Source of the DNA: Leisingera coralii
GTDB taxonomy: Bacteria > Pseudomonadota > Alphaproteobacteria > Rhodobacterales > Rhodobacteraceae
Length of the DNA stretch: 64,000 nucleotides
Assembly (NCBI RefSeq): GCF_049056525.1
Contig: NZ_JBHUPT010000030.1
Coordinates: 75,093-139,092 of the forward strand
Reading direction: 5' to 3'
Shown: positions 8,314 through 16,765 of the stretch, one piece after another
Position numbering within the stretch: the stretch's first letter is position 1
Layout of the letters: each line of letters begins with the position of its first letter
Program-made: the position numbers and the translations under genes
Notes under the pieces: generated by a model
Told to the model about the DNA's origin: nothing
What the model saw: the letters and a program-made list of their open reading frames with translations, nothing else
The model's database searches: none

Positions 8314-9488
8314 GCTTGGCCAGGATCCCTGCCGGCTATGTCCCGCTGACGGATGCCGCGCCGCTGATTGCCGCACAAGAGATGGGGTTTGCCGCGGAAG
8401 AGCGGCTGACGCTGGATCTGCACCGCGCACCGTCCTGGTCGTCGCTGCGGGACATGCTGGCCTTTGGCCAGGTGGATGCCGCCCAGATGCTGGCGCCGGT
8501 ACCGGTGGCGGCGGCCCTGGGCCTGGGCGGGGCCAGCGCGCAGTTTTCCGTCCTCTCCGTGCTGTCCGTCAATGGCACCGTTATCGGCGTCAGCAGCAGG
8601 CTGGCCAGCAAAATGGCCGCTGCGGGCTACAGCTTCTCCTTCGGCGATGCAGTTGCCGCCGGGCGGGCTTTGGCTGCCGCCTCCGGCGGGGAGCTGCGGA
8701 TCGGCGTGCCGTTTCCCTTCTCCATGCATGCCGAGCTGCTGGCCTATTGGCTGGATGGGCTGGGGCTGGACCCATCGCAGGACATCGGCATCCGCACGGT
8801 GCCGCCGCCGCTGATGGCTGACGCAATCCGGCGCGGCGGTATCGATGCCTTCTGCGTCGGTGAGCCTTGGGGGTCCATCGCTGTCGAACAGGGCGCAGGC
8901 GCACTGCTGCTGCCTGGCCGGGCCATCTGGTCCTTTGCGCCGGAAAAGGTGCTGGCCGTCCGCAGCAACTGGGCCGAAACGGAACCCAGCCTGTCCGGCC
9001 GACTGATCCGGGCGCTGTGGCGCGCGGGGCGCTGGCTGGCCGACCCCTCCTCCCGCAGTCTGGCGGCCGAAATCCTGTCTTCCCGCGAGTACCTCGACCT
9101 GCCCGCCGAGATCATCGAGCGCGGTTTGCTGGGCAAGTTCACTGTCACCGCTCAGGGGCTGCAGCGCGAAGCGCCGGGGTTTGTCGGCTTTCATGACGGC
9201 GCCGCCGGCTTCCCCTGGCGCAGTCAGGCCCAGTGGATCGCCCTGCAGCTGGCAAAACGGAACGGCCTCGATCCGCAGGCAGCTCTGGAAAAGGCAGAGC
9301 ATGTCTTCAGAAGCGATCTGTACCGCAAAGCTCTGAGCGGAACCGGCGCGGAGCTGCCGGGTGCATCGTCCAAACTGGAAGGTGCGCTGGACGCCGGAAC
9401 GCTGGCCGCCGGAGAATCGGAGCCGGTTGCCTTGCTGCCGAACCGGTTTTTCGATGGCCGCGTTTTTGATCCCCTGGCCGCCGGCTGA
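8310..9488 (+). CDS. nasS: Nitrate/nitrite sensor NasS (cytoplasmic NrtA-like protein)
   Basis: NrtA/CmpA-fold protein of 392 residues without a signal peptide, as expected for the cytoplasmic sensor rather than the periplasmic binding protein. Shared NrtA motifs include PLIAAQEMGFF-type (LIAAQEMGF), IGVPFPFSMHAELLAYWL and FCVGEPWG. In the described systems NasS sequesters NasT and releases it on binding nitrate or nitrite. Translational overlap with nasT supports the pair. It lies directly upstream of the regulated leader. Confidence 0.92.
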   Translation: MSLARIPAGYVPLTDAAPLIAAQEMGFAAEERLTLDLHRAPSWSSLRDMLAFGQVDAAQMLAPVPVAAALGLGGASAQFSVLSVLSVNGTVIGVSSRLASKMAAAGYSFSFGDAVAAGRALAAASGGELRIGVPFPFSMHAELLAYWLDGLGLDPSQDIGIRTVPPPLMADAIRRGGIDAFCVGEPWGSIAVEQGAGALLLPGRAIWSFAPEKVLAVRSNWAETEPSLSGRLIRALWRAGRWLADPSSRSLAAEILSSREYLDLPAEIIERGLLGKFTVTAQGLQREAPGFVGFHDGAAGFPWRSQAQWIALQLAKRNGLDPQAALEKAEHVFRSDLYRKALSGTGAELPGASSKLEGALDAGTLAAGESEPVALLPNRFFDGRVFDPLAAG

Positions 9489-9598
9489 TGAAAAATCAGG
9501 CAATCTGCTGAATAGAAATGCTGCAATGCAGAATTTCTCGCTGCACCAGCAAAGAAACCTTTGGCGCCGGGCCGATCATCCCGCACACTGAACCCAGA

Positions 9599-9614
9599 CA
9601 GGCAATGGCGCCTG
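9599..9614 (+). promoter_or_regulatory. Candidate ANTAR (NasT) hexaloop hairpin
   Basis: CAGGC/GCCTG forms a 5-bp stem closing the six-base loop AATGGC, with A at loop position 1 and G at position 4, the pattern described for ANTAR target hairpins. It lies upstream of the intrinsic terminator in the nrtA leader. I could not identify a convincing partner first hairpin upstream. Confidence 0.5.
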
Positions 9615-9650
9615 ACAAAAGTTTATCCCGAAGACCGGGTTTCACTGAGC

Positions 9651-9706
9651 AAAGCCGCTCGACCCACCGCCACTCCTCCCGGCGGTGCGTGTCAGCGGCT
9701 TTTTTT
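9651..9706 (+). terminator. Intrinsic terminator in the nrtA leader
   Basis: AAAGCCGCT (9651-9659) pairs with AGCGGCTTT (9694-9702). A nested stem CACCGCC (9665-9671)/GGCGGTG (9681-9687) lies inside, and a run of seven T follows. It sits about 50 bp before nrtA and after nasTS, so it would stop read-through into the nitrate genes unless NasT intervenes. Confidence 0.8.
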
Positions 9707-9755
9707 CTGTCCGGGCGTCTGCCCTGGACGCAGCAAACCAAAGGAAACCGACCCG

Positions 9756-11123
9756 ATGAAGACCCTGATCCTTGCCCTCGCAGGCTCCACCGCCCTGACT
9801 GCCCCCGCACTGGCTGACATGCTGGACCTGGAAAAGGACGTGCTGACCTTCGGCTTCATCAAGCTGACTGACATGGCGCCGCTGGCGGTCGCCTATGAGC
9901 AGGGGTTCTTCGATGACGAAGGGCTGTTTGTCACGCTGGAAGCGCAGGCCAATTGGAAGGTGCTGCTGGACGGGGTGATCGACGGCACCCTGGACGGCGC
10001 CCATATGCTGGCGGGACAGCCGCTGGCCGCCACCATCGGCTATGGCACCGAGGCGCATATCGTCACCCCCTTCTCAATGGACCTGAACGGCAACGGCATC
10101 ACCGTCTCCAACGAGGTCTGGGAGATGATGAAGCCGAGCCTGCCCACGGACGCGGATGGCAAGGTTTCGCACCCGATTTCGGCCTCTTACCTGAAACCGG
10201 TGATCGAGGACTTCAACGCCAGGGGCAAGCCGTTCAACATGGGCATGGTGTTCCCGGTCTCCACCCACAATTACGAGCTGCGCTACTGGCTGGCCGCCGG
10301 CGGCATCAACCCCGGCTACTACAGCCCCGAGAACGTGACCGGCCAGATCGCCGCCGAAGCCTTCCTGTCGGTAACCCCGCCGCCGCAGATGCCCGCCACG
10401 CTGGAGGCCGGCACGATCTCCGGCTACTGCGTGGGCGAGCCCTGGAACCAGCAGGCGGTGTTCAAGGGCATCGGCGTGCCGGTGATCACCGACTACGAGC
10501 TGTGGAAGAACAACCCGGAAAAGGTCTTTGGCATCACCGCGGAATTTGCCGAGGAGAATCCGAACACCACGCTGGCGGTGGTCAAAGCGCTGATCCGCGC
10601 CGCCATGTGGCTGGATGAAAACGAGAACGCCAACCGACCCGCAGCGGTGGAGATCCTCAGCCGCCCCGAATATGTCGGCGCCGATTATGACGTGATCGCC
10701 AATTCGATGACCGGCACCTTCGAATATGAAAAGGGCGACACCCGCGCGGTGCCGGACTTCAACGTGTTCTTCCGTTACAACGCAACCTATCCGTTCTATT
10801 CCGACGCGGTCTGGTACCTGACCCAGATGCGCCGCTGGGGCCAGATCGCCGAACCCAAGCCCGACAGCTGGTTCGATGAGGTCGCCCGCTCTGTCTACAA
10901 GCCGGAGATCTACCTGGAAGCGGCCCGGCTGCTGGTCGCGGACGGCCTCGCCGATGAGGCGGATTTCCCCTGGGACAGCGACGGCTACAAGGCCCCGACC
11001 CCGCCGGAGGATGTGATTGACGGCATCCCCTATGACGGCCGCCAGCCGAACGCCTACCTCGACAGCCTGCCGATCGGCCTCAAGGGCAGCCAGACCGTCG
11101 TCGGCAATGCCGTCCAGGGCTGA
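9756..11123 (+). CDS. nrtA: Nitrate ABC transporter substrate-binding protein
   Basis: Periplasmic solute-binding protein of 455 residues with a signal peptide (1-20, ending PALA before DML). Shared NrtA-family segments include VLTFGFIKLTDMAPLAVAYE, HMLAGQPLAATIGYGTEAHI, GMVFPVSTHNYELRYWL and YCVGEPWNQQAV. It captures nitrate or nitrite for the NrtB/NrtC importer. The start was chosen for the signal peptide and the AAGGA upstream; a longer in-frame ORF from 9561 would begin inside the terminator leader. First structural gene of the nrt-nir-nas operon. Confidence 0.93.
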   Translation: MKTLILALAGSTALTAPALADMLDLEKDVLTFGFIKLTDMAPLAVAYEQGFFDDEGLFVTLEAQANWKVLLDGVIDGTLDGAHMLAGQPLAATIGYGTEAHIVTPFSMDLNGNGITVSNEVWEMMKPSLPTDADGKVSHPISASYLKPVIEDFNARGKPFNMGMVFPVSTHNYELRYWLAAGGINPGYYSPENVTGQIAAEAFLSVTPPPQMPATLEAGTISGYCVGEPWNQQAVFKGIGVPVITDYELWKNNPEKVFGITAEFAEENPNTTLAVVKALIRAAMWLDENENANRPAAVEILSRPEYVGADYDVIANSMTGTFEYEKGDTRAVPDFNVFFRYNATYPFYSDAVWYLTQMRRWGQIAEPKPDSWFDEVARSVYKPEIYLEAARLLVADGLADEADFPWDSDGYKAPTPPEDVIDGIPYDGRQPNAYLDSLPIGLKGSQTVVGNAVQG

Positions 11124-11227
11124 GCCCGGACGGGAGGGCGGGCGGGGCGAGGCTCCGGCAGGAGCGAGCGCCGTTCCCCTCCCCCGCATCAGCCGATCCA
11201 GCAAAACGCCAAGGTGAAAGTTTCCCC

Positions 11228-12301
11228 ATGACAACCGTTGACCCCGCATCGCTCAGCACCGAGGCCCGCCGGGCCCGGCTTTTCAACCGCATCAGCAAGG
11301 CCGACGCCTGGTTCCAGGTTCTCGGCCTCGCCTGGATCACCCCCATCCTGAAAGCCGCGGCGGGCGACAACCCGCGCGCCCAGCTGAAGGAAATCTGGCG
11401 CCTGCTGGCCGTGCCGCTGCTGGCCATCCTCGGGTTCCTGCTGCTGTGGGGCACGCTGGCCCCGCGGGTGCAGACCTCGCTCGGCGCCATCCCCGGCCCC
11501 GCCCAGGTCTGGGCGGAAGCCGTCAATCTGCACCAGGACGCGCGGCAGAAGGCGGTCAAGGAAGCCGCCTTTTACAAGCGGGTGGAGCAGCGCAACGAGC
11601 GGCTGATTGCCCAGGGCAAGGCGGATCAGGTCAAGGACATCCCCTACACCGGCGCGCCCAGCTATTACGATCAGATCTGGACCTCGATCCAGACCGTGTT
11701 CTTCGGCTTTTTGATCGCAGCGATTGTGGCCATCCCGCTGGGCATTCTCGGCGGGCTGTCACCGCTCGCCAATGCGGCAATCAACCCGCTGGTGCAGATC
11801 TTCAAGCCGGTGTCGCCGCTGGCGTGGCTGCCGATCGTGACCATGGTGGTCTCGGCGCTTTATGCCAGCAATGACGGGCTGTTCGCGAAATCCTTCCTGG
11901 TGTCGGCCATCACCGTGACCCTGTGCTCGCTGTGGCCGACGCTGATCAACACGGCGCTTGGGGTCGCCTCCATCGACAAGGACCTGGTGAATGTCTCCAA
12001 GGTCCTGAAGATGAGCACCCGCGCCAAGATCACCAAGCTGGTGCTGCCCTCGGCGCTGCCGCTGATCTTCACCGGGCTGCGGCTGTCGCTGGGGGTCGGC
12101 TGGATGGTGCTGATCGCCGCCGAAATGCTGGCCCAGAACCCCGGCCTTGGCAAATTCGTCTGGGACGAGTTCCAGAACGGCTCCAGCCAGTCGCTGGCCC
12201 GCATCATCGTCGCGGTGCTGACCATCGGCATCATCGGCTTCCTGCTGGACCGGGTGATGTACGCGCTGCAGTCGCTGTTTACCTTCTCGAACAACCGGTG
12301 A
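11228..12301 (+). CDS. nrtB: Nitrate ABC transporter permease
   Basis: Membrane protein of 357 residues, longer than the usual 270-290 because of an N-terminal extension of about 150 residues. That extension holds one hydrophobic segment (LAVPLLAILGFLLLWG) and a charged stretch. The C-terminal half is a binding-protein-dependent permease domain with NrtB-type segments (FKPVSPLAWLPIVTM, LRLSLGVGWMVLIAAEML). It transports nitrate across the inner membrane with the double ATPase that starts 6 bp downstream. Confidence 0.9.
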   Translation: MTTVDPASLSTEARRARLFNRISKADAWFQVLGLAWITPILKAAAGDNPRAQLKEIWRLLAVPLLAILGFLLLWGTLAPRVQTSLGAIPGPAQVWAEAVNLHQDARQKAVKEAAFYKRVEQRNERLIAQGKADQVKDIPYTGAPSYYDQIWTSIQTVFFGFLIAAIVAIPLGILGGLSPLANAAINPLVQIFKPVSPLAWLPIVTMVVSALYASNDGLFAKSFLVSAITVTLCSLWPTLINTALGVASIDKDLVNVSKVLKMSTRAKITKLVLPSALPLIFTGLRLSLGVGWMVLIAAEMLAQNPGLGKFVWDEFQNGSSQSLARIIVAVLTIGIIGFLLDRVMYALQSLFTFSNNR

Positions 12302-12307
12302 CCCGTC

Positions 12308-13990
12308 ATGAGCATTCTTGAATTCACCAATGTCTGCAAAAGCTTCGGCGAAGGCGCAAACCGCACCGGCGTGCTGAAGAACATCAGCCTCAGCGTTCAG
12401 GAGGGCGAGTTCCTGGTGCTGCTGGGCTTCTCCGGTACCGGCAAGACAACGCTGATCAACCTGATGGCCGGGCTGGAGACGCCCTCATCCGGCAGCGTCA
12501 CCTTCAAGGGCCGCCAGATCACCGGCCCCGGCCCCGAACGCGGTGTGATCTTCCAGAACTATTCCCTGATGCCCTGGCTGACGGTGGCGGGCAACGTGGG
12601 GCTGGCGGTGGAGTCGCTCTTTCCCGGCCTGGCGGCTGGCGAAAAGCAGGCCAAGGCAGAGCATTACATCCGGATGGTCGGCCTTTCCCACGCCGCCAGC
12701 CGCCGCCCGGCCGAGCTGTCGGGGGGCATGCGCCAGCGGGTCAATGTGGCGCGTGCGCTGGCGATGGACCCGGAGGTCCTGCTGCTGGATGAGCCGCTGT
12801 CGGCGCTGGATGCGCTGACCCGCGCCAATCTGGCCGATGAGATCGAAGCGATCTGGGAGGCGGACAAGAAGACCTGCGTGCTGATCACCAACGACGTGGA
12901 CGAGGCGATCCTGCTGGCCGACCGCATCATTGCGCTGAACCCGGACGGCACCTTGGGAGAGGAGTTCAAGGTCACCCTGCCCCGCCCGCGCGACCGCAGT
13001 GCCATGAACCACGACGGAACCTTCAAGGCGCTGCGCGCCGGGATCACCGGCTACCTGATGGACGCGGGCATCAAGGGCAAGACCGGCGGTGACAGGGTGC
13101 TGCCGGATGTGACCCCGATCCACAAACTGCCGGCCGCCGTCGCCGAGGCCGGCAAGTCGATGGTCGACGAACGCTACCTGGACTTTTCCCAGCTTCACAA
13201 GATCTACCCGACGCCCAAGGGGCCGCTGACCGTGGTCGAGGATTTCAGCCTCAAGATCAACAAGGGCGAGTTCATCTCGCTGATCGGCCATTCGGGCTGC
13301 GGCAAGTCCACGGTGCTAACCATGGCCGCTGGGCTCAATCCGATCTCCAAGGGGGCAATCAAGCTGGACCGCCGCCATGTGGAGGGCGCCGACCCGGAAC
13401 GCGCCGTGGTGTTTCAGTCGCCCAACCTGTTCCCCTGGCTGACCGCGCGGGAGAACTGTGCCATCGGGGTCGACAAGGTTTATCCCAAGGCGTCCCAGGC
13501 GGAGCGGCAGGACGTGGTGGAATACTACCTCGAACGCGTCGGCCTGGCGGACGCGATGGACAAGCCCGCAAACGCCATGTCGAACGGCATGCAGCAGCGG
13601 GTCGGCATTGCCCGCGCCTTTGCCCTGTCGCCCAAGCTCCTGCTCTTGGATGAACCCTTCGGCATGCTCGACAGCCTGACCCGCTGGGAACTGCAGGAGG
13701 TTCTGATGGAGGTCTGGAGCCGCACTAAGGTGACCGCGATCTGCGTCACGCATGATGTGGACGAGGCGATCCTGCTGGCCGACCGGGTGGTGATGATGAC
13801 CAACGGGCCCCAGGCCACCATTGGCAAGATCACCGAAGTAGACCTGCCCCGCCCCCGCACCCGCAAGGCGCTCTTGGAGCACCCGGATTACTACACCTAC
13901 CGGCAGGAGGTGCTCGATTTCCTCGAGGAATACGAACACGGGGCCAAGCCGAAGGCGAAAGCAGCCGCAAACCAGATTGCAGCGGAGTAA
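12308..13990 (+). CDS. nrtC: Nitrate ABC transporter double ATP-binding protein (NrtC/NrtD-type fusion)
   Basis: Protein of 560 residues with two complete ABC ATPase domains. Domain 1 has Walker A GFSGTGKTT (40-48), signature LSGGMRQR (137-144) and VLLLDEP, but its switch reads ITNDVDEA, with Asn195 replacing the usual His. Domain 2 has Walker A GHSGCGKST, LLLLDEPFGMLD and a normal switch His482 (VTHDVDEA), but its signature is MSNGMQQR (424-431) instead of LSGGxQQR. Cyanobacteria use separate NrtC and NrtD ATPases; here both are in one chain, with no NrtA-like regulatory domain. The paired substitutions predict one degenerate ATP site. Confidence 0.9.
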   Translation: MSILEFTNVCKSFGEGANRTGVLKNISLSVQEGEFLVLLGFSGTGKTTLINLMAGLETPSSGSVTFKGRQITGPGPERGVIFQNYSLMPWLTVAGNVGLAVESLFPGLAAGEKQAKAEHYIRMVGLSHAASRRPAELSGGMRQRVNVARALAMDPEVLLLDEPLSALDALTRANLADEIEAIWEADKKTCVLITNDVDEAILLADRIIALNPDGTLGEEFKVTLPRPRDRSAMNHDGTFKALRAGITGYLMDAGIKGKTGGDRVLPDVTPIHKLPAAVAEAGKSMVDERYLDFSQLHKIYPTPKGPLTVVEDFSLKINKGEFISLIGHSGCGKSTVLTMAAGLNPISKGAIKLDRRHVEGADPERAVVFQSPNLFPWLTARENCAIGVDKVYPKASQAERQDVVEYYLERVGLADAMDKPANAMSNGMQQRVGIARAFALSPKLLLLDEPFGMLDSLTRWELQEVLMEVWSRTKVTAICVTHDVDEAILLADRVVMMTNGPQATIGKITEVDLPRPRTRKALLEHPDYYTYRQEVLDFLEEYEHGAKPKAKAAANQIAAE

Positions 13991-13994
13991 GACC

Positions 13995-16436
13995 ATGACC
14001 CAGAAACTCGTCATCATCGGGGCCGGCATGGCCTCTGGCCGGGTGATCGAGCATCTGCTCGACGCGGACCCAAGCGCCTACGACATCACCCTTTTCAACG
14101 CCGAGCCGCGCGGCAATTACAACCGCATCATGCTGAGCCCGGTGCTGTCGGGCGAGAAGTCTTACGAGGAAATCGTCACCCATTCGGATGACTGGTACGC
14201 AGAGCACGGCATCACATGCCGGTTCGGCGAGCATGTGGTGAGGATCGACCCCGAAATGAAGGTGGTCGAGGGTGAGAACGGCCATGTGCCTTATGACAAG
14301 CTGGTGATCGCCACCGGCTCCGCCCCCTTTATCATCCCGGTGCCGGGCCACGATCTGCCCGGCGTGATTTCCTACCGCGACCTCGACGACACCAATGCGA
14401 TGATCGACGCCGCCGTAAAGGGCGGCAAGGCGGTGGTGATCGGCGGCGGGCTGCTGGGGCTGGAAGCGGCCGCGGGCCTCAAGGAACGCGGCATGGACGT
14501 GACCGTGCTGCACCTGATGGGCCATCTGATGGAACGCCAGCTGGATGAGGCCGCGGGGTATCTCTTGCGCAAGGATCTGGAGGCGCGCGGCATCACCGTG
14601 AAAACCCAGGCCTCGACCAAGGCGATCCTGGGCGAGGACCGCGCCCGGGCGGTGCTGTTGGAAAGCGGCGAGACGCTGGGGGCCGATCTGGTGGTGATGG
14701 CGGTGGGCATCCGCCCGGAAACCCGCCTTGCCACCGACGCGCATCTGGACGTGGCCCGCGGGATCGAAGTGAACGCGCAGATGCAGACCTCGGACCCGGA
14801 TATCTACGCGGTGGGCGAATGCGTGGAGTTCGACGGCCATCTCTTCGGCCTCGTCGCGCCGCTCTATGACCAGGCCAAGGTGCTGGCGGACAGCCTGCTG
14901 GGCCAGCCGAATGCCTTTGTGGTCAAGGAGCTGGCCACCAAGCTCAAGGTCACCGGCTGCGACCTGTTCAGCGCCGGGGATTTTGCCGAGGGCGAGACCC
15001 GCGAGGATATCGTGTTCCGCGACCCGGCCCGCGGCATCTACAAGCGGCTGGTGATCGAGGACGACCGGCTGATCGGTGCCGTCATGTATGGCGATACTGC
15101 CGATGGCAGCTGGTTCTTCGGCCTGATCAAGGACGGCACGGATATCGAGGACATGCGCGATACGCTGATCTTCGGACCGGCCTTCCAGGGGGGCGCCTCC
15201 GCGGACCCTCTGTCAGCCGTTGCAGCCTTGCCGCCTGAGGCGGAGATTTGCGGCTGCAACGGCGTTTGCAAGGGACAGATCACCCGCGCCATCGAAGGCG
15301 GCGCAACGGACCTCGGCGCGATCCGCGCCACGACCAAGGCCAGCGCCTCCTGCGGCACCTGCACCGGGCTGGTCGAACAGCTCCTGTCGGTGACACTGGG
15401 CGACGGCTACGCCGCCCCGCAGGCCCAGCCCATCTGCGGCTGCACCTCCCACACCCACGAGGACGTCCGCCGCCTGATCAAGTCGCAGGAGCTGAAAAGC
15501 CAGGCCGCGGTCTGGCAGGAACTGGGCTGGACCACCCCCAACGGCTGCCATGTCTGCCGCCCGGCGGTGAACTACTACCTCCTGGCGGACTGGCCGCTGG
15601 AATACCGGGACGACCCGCAAAGCCGTTTCGTGAACGAGCGCAAGCACGCCAACATCCAGAAGGACGGCACCTTCTCCGTAGTTCCGCGGATGTGGGGCGG
15701 CATCACCACACCCGACGAGTTGCGCGCCATCGCCGATGCCGCCGACAAATACGATGTGCCCACGGTCAAGGTGACCGGCGGCCAGCGCATCGACCTTTTG
15801 GGCGTTCGGGGCGAAGACCTGCCTGCGATGTGGGCGGATTTGAACCGGGCCGGGCTGGTGTCGGGCCATGCCTATTCCAAAGGGCTGCGCACGGTGAAGA
15901 CCTGCGTTGGCACCGATCACTGCCGTTTCGGCACCCAGGACTCGACCGGGCTGGGCATCAAGCTGGAGAAACACCTGTGGGGGTCCTGGACGCCGCACAA
16001 GCTGAAGCTGGCGGTCTCCGGCTGCCCGCGCAACTGCGCCGAGGCGACCTGCAAGGACATCGGCGTGGTCTGCGTCGACAGCGGCTACGAGATCCACGTC
16101 GGCGGCGCCGCGGGCATGGAGATCAAGGGCACCGAGCTGCTGTGCAAGGTGGCAACCGAAGAAGAGGCGATCGAGGTGATCTCCGCCATGACCCAGATCT
16201 ACCGCGAGAACGCCAAGTACCTGGACCGGATCTACAAGTGGCTGGCCAAGGTGGGGCTCGACTGGGTCAAGGAACAAATCGTCGACGACGCGGACAACCG
16301 CAAGGCGCTCGCCGCCCGGTTCGAGCTCTCGCAATCCGTCTACCGCAAGGACCCCTGGGCCGAACACGCGCAGGACAGCACCACGCGGGCGCAATACGCG
16401 CCGCTTGCCAATCTCACACTGGAGGCTGCCGAATGA
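13995..16436 (+). CDS. nirB: Assimilatory nitrite reductase large subunit
   Basis: Protein of 813 residues that reduces nitrite to ammonium in the cytoplasm with NAD(P)H, FAD, Fe-S clusters and siroheme. Order: N-terminal FAD/NAD domain (VIIGAGMASGR; second nucleotide motif VVIGGGLLGLEAAAGL), BFD-like [2Fe-2S] cysteine modules around 415-520 (CGCNGVCKG, CGTCTG), then nitrite/sulfite reductase halves with the siroheme/4Fe-4S ligands Cys637, Cys643, Cys677 and Cys681 (TCVGTDHC, SGCPRNC). The start is ATG 13995, just after the nrtC stop. The stop overlaps nirD. Confidence 0.96.
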   Translation: MTQKLVIIGAGMASGRVIEHLLDADPSAYDITLFNAEPRGNYNRIMLSPVLSGEKSYEEIVTHSDDWYAEHGITCRFGEHVVRIDPEMKVVEGENGHVPYDKLVIATGSAPFIIPVPGHDLPGVISYRDLDDTNAMIDAAVKGGKAVVIGGGLLGLEAAAGLKERGMDVTVLHLMGHLMERQLDEAAGYLLRKDLEARGITVKTQASTKAILGEDRARAVLLESGETLGADLVVMAVGIRPETRLATDAHLDVARGIEVNAQMQTSDPDIYAVGECVEFDGHLFGLVAPLYDQAKVLADSLLGQPNAFVVKELATKLKVTGCDLFSAGDFAEGETREDIVFRDPARGIYKRLVIEDDRLIGAVMYGDTADGSWFFGLIKDGTDIEDMRDTLIFGPAFQGGASADPLSAVAALPPEAEICGCNGVCKGQITRAIEGGATDLGAIRATTKASASCGTCTGLVEQLLSVTLGDGYAAPQAQPICGCTSHTHEDVRRLIKSQELKSQAAVWQELGWTTPNGCHVCRPAVNYYLLADWPLEYRDDPQSRFVNERKHANIQKDGTFSVVPRMWGGITTPDELRAIADAADKYDVPTVKVTGGQRIDLLGVRGEDLPAMWADLNRAGLVSGHAYSKGLRTVKTCVGTDHCRFGTQDSTGLGIKLEKHLWGSWTPHKLKLAVSGCPRNCAEATCKDIGVVCVDSGYEIHVGGAAGMEIKGTELLCKVATEEEAIEVISAMTQIYRENAKYLDRIYKWLAKVGLDWVKEQIVDDADNRKALAARFELSQSVYRKDPWAEHAQDSTTRAQYAPLANLTLEAAE

Positions 16437-16765
16437 GCTGGATCGACATTGGCCATATCGACGACATCCCGCTGCATGGCGCGCGGGTGGTGAAAACGCC
16501 CGTGGGCTGCGTCGGACTGTTCCGCACCGGCCCGGCGGAGGTCTTTGCCGCCTCCGACCGCTGCCCTCACAAGGGCGGGCCGCTCTCCGAAGGCATCGTG
16601 CACGGGCAAAGCGTCACCTGCCCGCTGCACAACTGGGTGTTCGATCTGAACACCGGCGAAGCGCAGGGCGCCGACGCGGGCCGGATCGAGACCTATCCGC
16701 TGCGCGTGGAGGCAGGCCGCCTGCTGATCGACGGCGCCGCCGTCGGCAAGCGGAGCGCGGCGTGA
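16433..16765 (+). CDS. nirD: Nitrite reductase small subunit (Rieske type)
   Basis: Rieske-fold protein of 110 residues with both cluster-binding boxes, CPHKGGPL and CPLHNW, each supplying one Cys and one His. It is the NirD partner of NirB. ATG 16433 overlaps the nirB stop, and its own stop overlaps the nasA start by one base (TGATG), so the three genes are probably translationally coupled. Confidence 0.93.
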   Translation: MSWIDIGHIDDIPLHGARVVKTPVGCVGLFRTGPAEVFAASDRCPHKGGPLSEGIVHGQSVTCPLHNWVFDLNTGEAQGADAGRIETYPLRVEAGRLLIDGAAVGKRSAA

